Assembly: GCF_000953675.1 (NCBI RefSeq)
Contig: NZ_LN679998.1
Coordinates: 2,947,525-3,011,524, forward strand
Reading direction: 5' to 3'
Source: Paraclostridium sordellii
GTDB lineage: Bacteria; Bacillota; Clostridia; Peptostreptococcales; Peptostreptococcaceae
DNA: 64,000 nt
The translations under genes were made by a program, and so were the position numbers. The number at the start of each line of letters is the position of its first letter. The first letter of the stretch is position 1. Below the pieces are notes generated by a model. That model searched no databases, was not told the origin of the DNA, and saw nothing but the letters and a program-made list of their open reading frames with translations. Below are positions 46,733-55,729 of this stretch, in pieces.

Positions 46733-46759
46733 ATTAATATCCTCCTCTCAAATATATAT

Positions 46760-47269
46760 CTATTTTTTTGGATCTATCATTACAACCATATTATTACCCT
46801 CAAATGCTGGGGCTTTTGTTGGTTCTCCAAACTCTTTTACTAGTTCTATGAATTCAAGCATTACTTTTTTTCCTAAGTCTTTATGACCTAACTCTCTACC
46901 TCTGAATCTAAGCTCAACTTTAACTTTATCTCCTTTTTTAAGGAACTTTATAGCATTGTTAGCCTTTGTGTTTAAGTCATTTTGCTCTATACCTGGTCTT
47001 AATCTAACTTCTTTAACAGTTACAATCTTCTGTTTTTTCTTAGATTCTTTTTCTTTTCTAGCTTGCTCATATTTATATTTACCGTAATCCATTATCTTAC
47101 ATACTGGCGGAGTTGCATTAGGTGATATTTTAACTAAATCTAAATTCTTGTTGTTCGCCATTAATTGCGCATCTCTAGAAGACATTATTCCAAGTTGCTC
47201 ACCAGTTTCTGAAAGAACTCTTATTTCATTATCTCTTATTTGATCATTGATTGCTAATTCCTTACTAAT
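46760..47269 (-). CDS. infC: Translation initiation factor IF-3 (ATT start)
   Basis: A 169-residue IF3. The frame continues 28 codons upstream of the first ATG (47185) and encodes the missing N-terminus (INDQIRDNEIRVL, the family start). It begins at ATT, 47267-47269, with a GGAGG SD 9 bp before it. No ATG, GTG or TTG lies in the extension at a suitable place. Non-standard AUU starts are known for infC in other bacteria, where IF3 discriminates against them and so limits its own synthesis. The C-terminal domain ends GNNMVVMIDPKK. Confidence 0.93.
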   Translation of the reverse strand: MSKELAINDQIRDNEIRVLSETGEQLGIMSSRDAQLMANNKNLDLVKISPNATPPVCKIMDYGKYKYEQARKEKESKKKQKIVTVKEVRLRPGIEQNDLNTKANNAIKFLKKGDKVKVELRFRGRELGHKDLGKKVMLEFIELVKEFGEPTKAPAFEGNNMVVMIDPKK

Positions 47270-47294
47270 AGTAGGACACCTCCAATTTTATATT

Positions 47295-47433
47295 AAAAAA
47301 GGCGAATGATATCATCATCCGCCATATAAGTTATCACAATTAATAAACTACTCTAAATTACTAACTTATATTTACCTTACTAACTACAATTGTCGCAAGG
47401 TGAGAAGCGGACTTCTTCTTGTTTTTCATTACT
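47295..47433 (-). promoter_or_regulatory. infC operon leader with attenuator (L20-leader type)
   Basis: A leader of about 165 nt precedes infC. It starts with a structured segment (AAGTCCGCTTCTCACCTTGCG near 47392-47415) and ends in a terminator: GGCGGATGAT pairs with ATCATTCGCC (47301-47323), followed by TTTTTT, just ahead of the infC SD. Position and layout match the L20-controlled leaders of Firmicutes. I identify it by context, not by a covariance match. Confidence 0.7.
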
Positions 47434-47439
47434 TTATAC

Positions 47440-47468
47440 AATATATCATTTATTTTAATTTATGTCAA
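47440..47468 (-). promoter_or_regulatory. Promoter of the infC operon
   Basis: A consensus TTGACA (47463-47468) and TATATT (47440-47445) are 17 bp apart on the minus strand. The start point near 47433 gives the leader described above. Confidence 0.85.
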
Positions 47469-47626
47469 TTATTTTTTCTATTTTATTAATTAATTATTTA
47501 ATTTATGGTTATACTTTTAATAAATTCAAAATTTTTAAATCACAAAATAAAAATTTTAATAATATTAATTTGAAAATCGGAAAATATATGTAGTAACAAC
47601 AATTTTTATAACTGAGGTGTTTGACT

Positions 47627-49027
47627 ATGAAAATGCTAGATAATTTTTTAAAAAAAATTAATAACCCAGCTCCCGCGTTTAATCAGACAAAAATAGAAAA
47701 AGAAACTTCTAACGATAACTCAGATTCAACTAAACCCAAAACAACATTTAATGATGTAGCCGGATTGGATGAAGTTAAAGAAGAGCTTTTTGAAATAGTT
47801 GATTTTATGAAAAATCCTGACAAGTATAAAAAAATGGGTGCTAAAATACCTAAAGGTGTTTTATTTTATGGGCCTCCTGGAACAGGAAAAACCTTACTAG
47901 CTTCTGCGATGGCCGGTGAAACAAATGCATCATTTTTTAATGTAACAGGTTCTGAATTCGTAGAAAAATATGTTGGTGTTGGTGCTAAAAGGGTTCGAAC
48001 TTTATTTGAAAAGGCAAGAAAAGATTCTCCAAGTATAATATTTATAGACGAAATAGACGCTATAGGTGCTAAGAGACACTTAGAAAGTAATAATGAAAAG
48101 GACCAAACCCTAAATCAATTATTAGTAGAAATGGATGGATTTAATAAAGATTCAAATGTAATTATAGTTGGATCAACAAATAGGCTAGATTTATTAGATG
48201 ATGCTTTACTTAGACCCGGTAGATTCGATAGACACATTCACATAGGAGACCCTAACTATCATACTCGTTTTGAAATTTTAAAAGTCCATACTAAAAATAA
48301 ACCTATAGATAGTTCTGTTGATTTAGATTTATTAGCTAAAAAAACGCATGGATTTAATGGAGCTCACTTAGCTAATATAGCTAATGAAGCAGCAATATTT
48401 GCAGTTAGAGATAATAGTAAAATAATAAATAGTATTCATTTTGATAAAGCAATAGAAAGAGTTATAGCAGGTCTTGAATCTAAAAATGCTAAACTTATAG
48501 AAAAAGAAAAGCGTATTGTTTCCTATCATGAAGCTGGTCATGCATTGATAAGCAACTTCCTGGGAATAAATCCAATACAAAAAATTTCTATAATTCCAAG
48601 AGGTCAAGCCCTTGGATATGTTCTTCAACTTCCTGATGAAGATAGATATATATATACAAAAGAAGAACTGTTAGGTAAGATTAAAATCTTACTTGCAGGA
48701 AAAGCTGCTGAAGAAATAATCTTTGGTCATAAATCTACAGGAGCAAAAGATGACTTAAAAAAAGTTACAGATATAGCAACTCAAATGGTTTGTGATTATG
48801 GTATGAGTAATTTAGGAGCTATAACTCTTGATGCTAATCAGAAAAACTTTTTATCAAGTAAAATCCAAGAGGAAACTACTAGCATTATAGATTCTTGCTA
48901 TAAAGAAACTCTAGATTTACTAAATTCTAATTTAAATGATTTGCATTTAGTCTCTAAACATTTATTTGATAAAGAAACTATGACTCATGAAGAACTTAAA
49001 GATATAATAAGGAAAGAGTGCGTATAG
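47627..49027 (+). CDS. Soluble FtsH-like AAA+ zinc metalloprotease
   Basis: A 466-residue protein from the ATG at 47627 (SD GAGGTG, 7 bp; an in-frame TTG at 47621 is too close to it). Walker A GPPGTGKT is at 82-89, Walker B IIFIDEIDAIG at 137-147, the second region of homology ALLRPGRFDRH near 193-203, the zinc site HEAGH at 301-305, and an aspartate (Asp375 or 376) in GAKDDLKKVTD. All catalytic parts of FtsH are present, but the N-terminal membrane segments and periplasmic domain are absent, and the protein is short (FtsH is about 600-650). It is therefore probably a cytosolic FtsH paralogue. Divergent from infC, monocistronic. Confidence 0.85.
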   Translation: MKMLDNFLKKINNPAPAFNQTKIEKETSNDNSDSTKPKTTFNDVAGLDEVKEELFEIVDFMKNPDKYKKMGAKIPKGVLFYGPPGTGKTLLASAMAGETNASFFNVTGSEFVEKYVGVGAKRVRTLFEKARKDSPSIIFIDEIDAIGAKRHLESNNEKDQTLNQLLVEMDGFNKDSNVIIVGSTNRLDLLDDALLRPGRFDRHIHIGDPNYHTRFEILKVHTKNKPIDSSVDLDLLAKKTHGFNGAHLANIANEAAIFAVRDNSKIINSIHFDKAIERVIAGLESKNAKLIEKEKRIVSYHEAGHALISNFLGINPIQKISIIPRGQALGYVLQLPDEDRYIYTKEELLGKIKILLAGKAAEEIIFGHKSTGAKDDLKKVTDIATQMVCDYGMSNLGAITLDANQKNFLSSKIQEETTSIIDSCYKETLDLLNSNLNDLHLVSKHLFDKETMTHEELKDIIRKECV

Positions 49028-49040
49028 ATATTTTACAATA

Positions 49041-49070
49041 AAAAAAGTTAGCCATTAGGCTAACTTTTTT
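49041..49070. terminator. Bidirectional terminator between the FtsH-like gene and thrS
   Basis: The 13-bp stem AAAAAAGTTAGCC (49041-49053) pairs with GGCTAACTTTTTT (49058-49070) around a 4-nt loop, with T-runs on both strands. It lies between convergent genes. Confidence 0.9.
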
Positions 49071-49071
49071 A

Positions 49072-50991
49072 TTATGCTTGTATTACATTAGTTCTTTCTT
49101 CTACTTCTTTTAATACATTAGCTATAAATTCTTCTACATCCATAGCTCCCATTTCACCATTATCTCTAGATCTTACAGATACTTTATTTTCATTTAATTC
49201 TTTTTCTCCAACTATTAACATATAAGGAACTTTTTCAAGTTGAGCTTCTCTTATCTTGTAACCTATTTTTTCTGCTCTATCATCAAGTTCAACTCTTATA
49301 CCTTTTTCAAATAATGCTTTTTTAACTTCTTCAGCATATTCTTTAAATCTGTCAGATACAAGTAATATTTTAGCTTGAACTGGAGCTATCCAAGTTGGGA
49401 ATTTACCAGCATAATGCTCTATTAATATACCTATAAATCTTTCTATACTTCCTAATGCAACTCTGTGTATCATAACAGGTCTATGTTTTTCTCCATCTTC
49501 ACCTATATAACTTATATCAAATCTTTGAGGTAATTGCATATCTAATTGTATAGTTCCACATTGCCAAGTTCTTCCTAAGCAATCCTTTAAGTGGAAGTCT
49601 ATCTTAGGGCCATAGAACGCTCCATCTCCTTCATTTATTACATAAGGTAGATTTAATTCTTCTAAAGCTTCTCTTAATCCATTTTCAGCAGCTTCCCATT
49701 CTTCATCTGTTCCCATAGAATCCTCTGGTCTAGTTGATAATTCTAAGTGATATTCAAATCCAAATGCAGAATATACTTTATCTATTAATGAAACAACACC
49801 TTTTATTTCATCTTTTATTTGATTTGGTAACATGAATATATGCGCATCATCTTGAGTAAATGCTCTAACTCTCTTTAATCCATTTAAAGCTCCTGATAAT
49901 TCATGTCTATGAACTCTTCCTAACTCAGCAACTCTCATAGGGAAGTCCTTATAAGAATGTTGCTTGAAGTTGTAGTATAACATACCTCCTGGGCAGTTCA
50001 TTGGTTTTATAGCAAATTGTTGTTCATCTATATCTACAGTGTACATATTTTCTTTGTAGTGATACCAGTGCCCTGAAGTTTCCCATAATTTTTGATTTAA
50101 TATTATTGGAGTTTCTATTTCAACATATCCATCTTGTCTATGAAGCTCTCTCCAGAATTTTAATAATTCATTTTTAAGTTCCATACCCTTTGGTAAGAAT
50201 AATGGAAATCCTGGTCCTTCTTCTGGTATAAAGAATAATTCTAATTCTCTACCTAATTTTCTATGATCTCTTTTCTTCGCCTCTTCTAATAAATGTAAGT
50301 GAGCCTCTAAATCTTTATTTTTTTCAAAAGATGTTCCATATATTCTTTGTAACATCTTGTTCTTTTCATCTCCACGCCAATAAGCTCCAGTTACATTTTG
50401 TAATTTTATAGCTTTAACTTTTTTAGTAGTTGGTAAGTGTGGTCCTCTACATAAATCTGTAAAATCTCCTTGCTTGTAGAATGATATAACTTCACCTTCT
50501 GGTAATTCAGATATAAGTTCTACTTTATAGCTTTCCCCTTGTTCTTCCATTAATTTAATTGCTTCTTCTCTACTTAATTCAAATCTCTCTATAGCTAAAT
50601 CTTCTTTAGCAATTTTTTTCATTTCAGCTTCTATTTTCTCTAAATCTTCAGGAGTAAGTCTATACTCTAAATCTATATCGTAATAGAATCCATTCTCTAT
50701 ACTTGGTCCTATAGCTAATTTAGCTTCTGGATATAATCTTTTTATAGCTTGTGCTAGCATATGAGCTGATGTATGTCTAAACACATCCTTACCTTCTGCA
50801 TCATCAAACTTAAATAAGTTTAATTCGCAATCATCATTAACTTCAAAGTCTAACCCCACAACTTCTCCATTAACAGATGCAGCTACTATACTTCTAGCTA
50901 AACCTTCACTTATAGCTTTTGCTATTTCCATAACAGTTGTACCTTTAGCGTACTCCTTTACAGATCCGTCTTTTAAAGTAACTTTTATCAT
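49072..50991 (-). CDS. thrS: Threonine--tRNA ligase
   Basis: A 639-residue class II synthetase: TGS domain (1-60), second additional (editing) domain with HTSAHMLAQAIK near residue 73 and a distal CRGPHLPTT, catalytic core with MNCPGG, RVAELGRVHRHELSG (motif 2) and MIHRVALGSIERFIG (motif 3), and a C-terminal anticodon domain. SD GGAGG. Controlled by the T-box leader upstream. Confidence 0.97.
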   Translation of the reverse strand: MIKVTLKDGSVKEYAKGTTVMEIAKAISEGLARSIVAASVNGEVVGLDFEVNDDCELNLFKFDDAEGKDVFRHTSAHMLAQAIKRLYPEAKLAIGPSIENGFYYDIDLEYRLTPEDLEKIEAEMKKIAKEDLAIERFELSREEAIKLMEEQGESYKVELISELPEGEVISFYKQGDFTDLCRGPHLPTTKKVKAIKLQNVTGAYWRGDEKNKMLQRIYGTSFEKNKDLEAHLHLLEEAKKRDHRKLGRELELFFIPEEGPGFPLFLPKGMELKNELLKFWRELHRQDGYVEIETPIILNQKLWETSGHWYHYKENMYTVDIDEQQFAIKPMNCPGGMLYYNFKQHSYKDFPMRVAELGRVHRHELSGALNGLKRVRAFTQDDAHIFMLPNQIKDEIKGVVSLIDKVYSAFGFEYHLELSTRPEDSMGTDEEWEAAENGLREALEELNLPYVINEGDGAFYGPKIDFHLKDCLGRTWQCGTIQLDMQLPQRFDISYIGEDGEKHRPVMIHRVALGSIERFIGILIEHYAGKFPTWIAPVQAKILLVSDRFKEYAEEVKKALFEKGIRVELDDRAEKIGYKIREAQLEKVPYMLIVGEKELNENKVSVRSRDNGEMGAMDVEEFIANVLKEVEERTNVIQA

Positions 50992-51023
50992 GCTTTTTAC
51001 CTCCTTGAAATTTTTGTATAAAA

Positions 51024-51282
51024 TAAAAAAACTCGACCCATGAAAATCATGGGACGAGTACTCTTCGCGGTTCCACCCAAGTTGGTATACGTATATGTAT
51101 TACCCTCTTGACGACTATAAGGTAGTCAACCGAGCACTTTCACTTTTATAAGTTACTAAACTCAGCTCCAAGGTAGTTTTCAAATAGTCATATTTAGATA
51201 TACTCACAGCCTCTGATATATCCTCTCTGTAAACTGTTTCTACTTTACTCTTCCTTTTCATTGCCAGATTATTTATAAATTA
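51024..51282 (-). promoter_or_regulatory. T-box leader (tRNA-Thr) of thrS
   Basis: The T-box core GGGTGGAACCGCG (minus strand, 51066-51078) is followed by a terminator stem (ACTCG-CCCATGA type, 51031-51059, one mismatch) and a T-run. By alignment with the pheS leader the specifier is ACT at 51175-51177, followed by A-CCTTGGAG, a Thr codon. Uncharged tRNA-Thr would turn thrS on. Confidence 0.92.
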
Positions 51283-51287
51283 TTTAT

Positions 51288-51316
51288 ATTATAACAAACC
51301 CATTTCATTATAGCAA
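51288..51316 (-). promoter_or_regulatory. Promoter of the thrS T-box transcript
   Basis: TTGCTA (51311-51316) and TATAAT (51288-51293) are 17 bp apart on the minus strand and place the start just before Stem I of the T-box. Confidence 0.75.
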
Positions 51317-51325
51317 CTAAAATTT

Positions 51326-51928
51326 TTATATAAATATAGTTATTATACCTTGAACTATACCTATTAAAAATCCTAGAATTAATCCTAATAATTCTATATG
51401 CTTTAATTCATTATTTGCTACACTTAAAATTATATTTTCCAATTCAATTAAATCTAATTCATTAACTTTATTTTCAACTATTTCTTGTATATTTATTCTC
51501 TGATGTGCTTTTTCTATAATTTCTGATCCTAGTTCATCTATAGATTCATTTACTTCTTTTTCTATAATTTCATCTACATACCCTTTTATAATTGATTTTA
51601 TATAACCAGGCATTAAAGATGCTTTTTCATCAATAATAGTGCTTACTTTAAGTTTTATATAATCTACAGCTTTTTGTTTATCATCTTCCGTCACTAAATT
51701 TTCAAGTATATCATCAACTGATATAAATTCATCTTGTATGATTTCCCCTATTTTTATAGCTATTTCATTTTTTCTCTTTGGTATTAAACCTAATACTTCT
51801 ATATTTAAGATTGGTATCTTTACAGGATTTATAGGCCTAAATATAAGCTTTATAGCTAGTTTATTAGTTATATAACCAATTATTCCGCCTATTATCCCCA
51901 TTAGCAAAATTATATATATATTGTCCAT
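51326..51928 (-). CDS. DUF445 family membrane protein
   Basis: A 200-residue protein. An N-terminal membrane segment (IYIILLMGIIGGIIGYITNKLAI, residues 4-26) carries the family GYxTNxLAI motif followed by FRP. A helical soluble middle follows, with a C-terminal membrane segment (LLGLILGFLIGIVQGIITIFI). It resembles the YheB/DUF445 group, which in some species relates to spore coat or membrane organisation; function is unknown. SD AAGGAG. It ends just before the thrS promoter. Confidence 0.82.
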   Translation of the reverse strand: MDNIYIILLMGIIGGIIGYITNKLAIKLIFRPINPVKIPILNIEVLGLIPKRKNEIAIKIGEIIQDEFISVDDILENLVTEDDKQKAVDYIKLKVSTIIDEKASLMPGYIKSIIKGYVDEIIEKEVNESIDELGSEIIEKAHQRINIQEIVENKVNELDLIELENIILSVANNELKHIELLGLILGFLIGIVQGIITIFI

Positions 51929-52013
51929 ACTTAATTCTCCTTAAAATTTTAATTAGAAACAATATATATTTTATACGTTAATAAATTTTTTTCAATATGT
52001 TTTTGCTTTTAAA

Positions 52014-52814
52014 TCAAGATTTTTGCATTTCCTCTACTCTATTTTCAAATATAGCTTTGATAGTATCTACTACTTCACGAGATGAATTAGTTTTTAAGGA
52101 ATCATAAATTATTATATGATTAGGGCATAGTGATAAAAGAGTACTTATAAGAAAATCTTCATAGTTTAAATTTTCTTTTATAAACATATCCATTAATTCT
52201 TTGTCATTTTCATTTTCAATTATATTATCATTTTTATCATATAATATAAAGGAATTATCTTTTCTTATATATATTTTAAGCGTATCTATTTTTGTATCTT
52301 GAACTTTTATAAAATATTTTAAAACGCTTATAAATTCATCATAATCTTTTTTTACTAAATATTCTTCAAGTGCACTATCTGCTATATTTGATATATATCC
52401 AATCAATTCTTTCATTCTAAATTTTACAAATCCATCAATATCAATATAATTATTGTTTTCTATGTATTTATCTACTCTATAAAATATAGATTCTCTTATC
52501 AAAATTTCTTTTTTTTCAAAAACTTCTAAAGCTTTACTATATATATTATTTTTATGTTCATTATAAATTTCATCATAAGATTTATGTATATATTCTTTTA
52601 AAATAACAGTCTTTACTATATTCATAACAATGTCTGTTATTTCTTTGGTTGCTATAGTTCTAGATTCCTCTTTATTGTAGTCCATATTAATTTTTATCTC
52701 GATTAAGTCCTCGTTATAGTTTATCTTTTTATCTAGAATTTTAGAGTTTATAAGTTTATCTACTGCAAGTTCATATTTAGGTAATAGACTCAAATAAATC
52801 TCTTTATTTTCCAT
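52014..52814 (-). CDS. ytxC: Putative sporulation protein YtxC
   Basis: A 266-residue protein from the ATG at 52814. Upstream GTG (52823) and ATG (52820) codons in the same frame lie 0-2 bp from the SD AAAGGAG and are rejected. The family core is seen at IDIDGFVKFRMKELIGYISNIADSALEEYLVKKDYDEFISVLKYFI, in the middle of the protein. YtxC is linked to sporulation by expression in Bacillus; its mechanism is unknown. It is coupled to the DUF6873 gene by a 5-bp gap. Confidence 0.75.
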   Translation of the reverse strand: MENKEIYLSLLPKYELAVDKLINSKILDKKINYNEDLIEIKINMDYNKEESRTIATKEITDIVMNIVKTVILKEYIHKSYDEIYNEHKNNIYSKALEVFEKKEILIRESIFYRVDKYIENNNYIDIDGFVKFRMKELIGYISNIADSALEEYLVKKDYDEFISVLKYFIKVQDTKIDTLKIYIRKDNSFILYDKNDNIIENENDKELMDMFIKENLNYEDFLISTLLSLCPNHIIIYDSLKTNSSREVVDTIKAIFENRVEEMQKS

Positions 52815-52819
52815 CGTCA

Positions 52820-53584
52820 TCACTCCTTTCTAGTCATAAGAGGAATTATAGAACCTAAATCCAATAATCTTTCTTTACTTAAATTTACAATCTCCTTATT
52901 TTTTTTATACAAAAATTTATAAATATTAATATAATCAGGGTGTTTAGTTATATCTCCGCAAAAAGCAATTTTATTTTTACCTATAAAACCAGAACATCCT
53001 CCAATAAACCCATAATTTAATTCAAACAAATCTATATGACCTTTTGTTATTAGTAAACAGTCTATATTATGTTCAATTGCCACCTTATAAATACCTTCAT
53101 CTGATGTTATTATTGAACCTTCATCTACAATGCATACACAACATTTTGTGTATCCTTGATTTACATTTATTTTTATCAAATTTTTACTTTCAATAAAATC
53201 TAATATTTTTTTATCTGTATATTTAAAATTATGCATTACATATTTTCCAAATATAGCAACATTGTAATGTATGTTATATGGGTATTTATTTTTTATATAA
53301 CTATCCCCTTTTATTACATTAAATCCATATTCAGTTAAAACTTTATAGTAATATTCATATGTATTTGGTGATACTACTATATTCCCCCCGCCTAAATTAC
53401 ATACATTAATATCGGGATGATATTTTATAGCATCATAGCATTCTTTACATTCTATAGTTTTTATTATTTGTATATTTCTCTTTTTTAATTCTTCTTCCAT
53501 ATCGCAAGTAATTCTTTTATCTACCATAGCTAGACATAAATCTTCATCAATTATAAAAGATTCTTCATTATATGATATTTTCAT
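52820..53584 (-). CDS. DUF6873 family protein (guanidino-modifying-enzyme fold)
   Basis: A 254-residue protein that I place, with moderate confidence, in the DUF6873 family, whose fold resembles arginine deiminase/amidinotransferases. Parts seen: NVCNLGGGNIVVSP near residue 75, YTKCCVCIVDEGSIITSDEGI near 145, and GFIGGCSGFIGKNKIAFCGDI near 192. Several cysteines are candidates for a catalytic nucleophile, but I cannot confirm a full Asp-His-Cys set. It precedes ytxC. Confidence 0.6.
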   Translation of the reverse strand: MKISYNEESFIIDEDLCLAMVDKRITCDMEEELKKRNIQIIKTIECKECYDAIKYHPDINVCNLGGGNIVVSPNTYEYYYKVLTEYGFNVIKGDSYIKNKYPYNIHYNVAIFGKYVMHNFKYTDKKILDFIESKNLIKINVNQGYTKCCVCIVDEGSIITSDEGIYKVAIEHNIDCLLITKGHIDLFELNYGFIGGCSGFIGKNKIAFCGDITKHPDYINIYKFLYKKNKEIVNLSKERLLDLGSIIPLMTRKE

Positions 53585-53670
53585 GTTCCCTTCCTCTTTA
53601 TTTTAATAGTTTATATTTTTATGCTAAAAATATAATAATATATTTTAAATTATATTAAATATATTAAAAT

Positions 53671-53701
53671 AAAAAAAATGATAGCAAATGCTATCATTTT
53701 T
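53671..53701 (-). terminator. Terminator after the nucleoside ABC transporter operon
   Basis: AAAAATGATAGCA (53674-53686) pairs with TGCTATCATTTTT (53689-53701) with A/T runs on both sides. The stem begins inside the stop codon of the last permease gene. Confidence 0.85.
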
Positions 53702-54635
53702 ATCTCTCTCCCTTTTTATACGAAGTTCCAAGAGCTGTTGGAGCTTTTGAAGTTTTTATAAATAAAACAAGTACAATTAATGTTATTACATATGGTATCA
53801 TAGATAGTAAGTTTTCATTTATACTAAATGGAAGTTCTGGATTTCCAAAGAATACAGCTAAAGCTGTAGAGAATCCAAACAATAAACAAGCTCCCATAGC
53901 CCCTTGAGGTCTCCATTTACCAAATATAACAGCCGCCATAGCAATATACCCTTGCCCTGATATTAGTGTAGGTCTAAATGATGATACTATTGCCAAACTC
54001 ATAGATGCTCCTCCAAATCCGGCTAGTATCCCTGATGCTATAACTGCAATATATCTTACACGAGCTACATTAATCCCTAATGTATCTGCTGCGCCTGGAT
54101 GTTCTCCAACCGCCCTTATTCTCAATCCTAATTTAGTTTTATATAAAATATACCAAACTACAGCAACTAATATAAACGCTATAAACACCGTAGCATAAGT
54201 ATTAAATATAGTATTTAATATGCCACCATCTGGAAATAAACCATTTAAAGGTCTTGGCATTTTATCTTCCATACTTATAGTAGGAGTCATTGTTGCCCCA
54301 TCGAATAATATCTTTGAGGTAAATAAAGCTACTCCTGGTGCAAGTAGATTTATAGCAACCCCTGATATAGTGTGATCTGCATTAAAACTTACGGTTGCTA
54401 TTGCATGTATTAAAGCAAATAATCCTCCTGCTAATCCACCAATTAAAAATGCTATCCAAGGGTTTCCAACTAAATACCCTGCAGCTGCTCCTGCAAATGC
54501 TCCTATAGTCATCATTCCCTCTAATCCTATATTAACTATTCCTGAATTCTCTGATAAAACTCCACCTAATGCTGTAAATATAAGGGGAGTAGAGTACATT
54601 AATGTGGTGCTTAAAATTAAAGCTATATCTTCCAT
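53700..54635 (-). CDS. ABC transporter permease, nucleoside/BMP type (second permease)
   Basis: A 311-residue inner-membrane permease of the BPD_transp_2 family with 8 or more hydrophobic segments. The motif ENSGIVNIGLEGMMTIGAFAGA is near residue 29 and HPGAADTLGINVARVRYIAVIASGILAG is near 178. It resembles NupQ-type permeases for nucleosides. It overlaps the first permease by one base (TAATG). Works with the ATPase, the other permease and the lipoprotein encoded upstream. Confidence 0.88.
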   Translation of the reverse strand: MEDIALILSTTLMYSTPLIFTALGGVLSENSGIVNIGLEGMMTIGAFAGAAAGYLVGNPWIAFLIGGLAGGLFALIHAIATVSFNADHTISGVAINLLAPGVALFTSKILFDGATMTPTISMEDKMPRPLNGLFPDGGILNTIFNTYATVFIAFILVAVVWYILYKTKLGLRIRAVGEHPGAADTLGINVARVRYIAVIASGILAGFGGASMSLAIVSSFRPTLISGQGYIAMAAVIFGKWRPQGAMGACLLFGFSTALAVFFGNPELPFSINENLLSMIPYVITLIVLVLFIKTSKAPTALGTSYKKGER

Positions 54636-55729
54636 TATTCAGTTCCCCCTTGCTTTCTTTTATTTATATATTTTACAAATAACATTCTTACGACACTACT
54701 TAAAGCTATAAAATAAACTATAGAACCTATAACTATATTTATTACTTCTGATGGAGCTTGTATAGTTTGCATCTTTGTTCCTCCATACTTTAATCCTCCA
54801 AATAATAATCCAGAGAATATAACTCCTATTGGGTTACTATTAGCAATTAAAGCTACTGCAATACCATCAAATCCATTTCCTTCTGGAGCTGCTAATACCG
54901 TTATACCTTGAGTTACACCTATAACTTGTATAGCTCCTGCTAATGCAGCTAACGCACCTGCTATAGCCATTGACTTAAATATAGAAGATTGTACGTTTAT
55001 CCCACCATACTCAGCTCCGAATTTATTAAATCCAACTCCTCTTAATTCATATCCTAAAGTTGTTTTCGCTAATATAAATGCTATTAATATTACTAATATT
55101 ATTGCTATTATAATTCCCCAGTTAACTTTAGTCGCCGGTCCTACAAGTCCTGTCAACCAATCTATACTTATACTAGCACTATCATTTATTAAATGAGATG
55201 CTTCACTGTTACCTTCTCTTAACCAAGGTGTCATTACCATATAGTTATTTAAATAAAAAGCAATCCAGTTTAACATTATAGTGGATATAACTTCATTAAC
55301 CCCAAATTTAGATTTTAAGAACCCTGCAAATCCACCCCAACAAGCTCCTGCTAATGCAGCTACAGCTAGTGTAAGAGGTATGTGTATTATAGCAGGCAAT
55401 TGAACTCCATATCCCACTAATGTTGCAGCCAAAGCTCCAACTATAAATTGTCCTTCTGCACCTATATTAAACAGTCCCGTCTTAAATGCAAAAGCCACTG
55501 AAAGACCTGTTAATATAAGAGGTGTAGATTTAATAATAGTCCACGCTATATATTTTGGTTTTCCTATTATCCCATCAATCATAACTGAATAAGCTTCTAT
55601 AGGATCAAATCCTGCTATCATAAGTGCTATAGCTCCTACAATTAATCCAAGAAGTATAGATATAACAGAAAATAGTATAGTATTATTGCTTAAAGATATT
55701 TTCTTTTTTATATTAGTGTTGCTACTCAT
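54635..55729 (-). CDS. ABC transporter permease, nucleoside/BMP type (first permease)
   Basis: A 364-residue permease from the ATG at 55729. A GTG at 55738 overlaps the AGGAGG SD, which fits the ATG at 7-8 bp. It has about ten hydrophobic segments, with FKTGLFNIGAEGQFIVGALAATLVG near residue 85 and a cytoplasmic ELRGVGFNKFGAEYGGINV segment that should contact the ATPase. It resembles NupP-type permeases. It overlaps the ATPase gene end by 8 bp. Confidence 0.88.
   Translation of the reverse strand: MSSNTNIKKKISLSNNTILFSVISILLGLIVGAIALMIAGFDPIEAYSVMIDGIIGKPKYIAWTIIKSTPLILTGLSVAFAFKTGLFNIGAEGQFIVGALAATLVGYGVQLPAIIHIPLTLAVAALAGACWGGFAGFLKSKFGVNEVISTIMLNWIAFYLNNYMVMTPWLREGNSEASHLINDSASISIDWLTGLVGPATKVNWGIIIAIILVILIAFILAKTTLGYELRGVGFNKFGAEYGGINVQSSIFKSMAIAGALAALAGAIQVIGVTQGITVLAAPEGNGFDGIAVALIANSNPIGVIFSGLLFGGLKYGGTKMQTIQAPSEVINIVIGSIVYFIALSSVVRMLFVKYINKRKQGGTE

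Noticed and set aside
48368-48628. Minus-strand ORF of 86 codons inside the FtsH-like gene
   Set aside because: It lies fully antisense to a clear protease gene, has no SD and has a composition typical of shadow frames.
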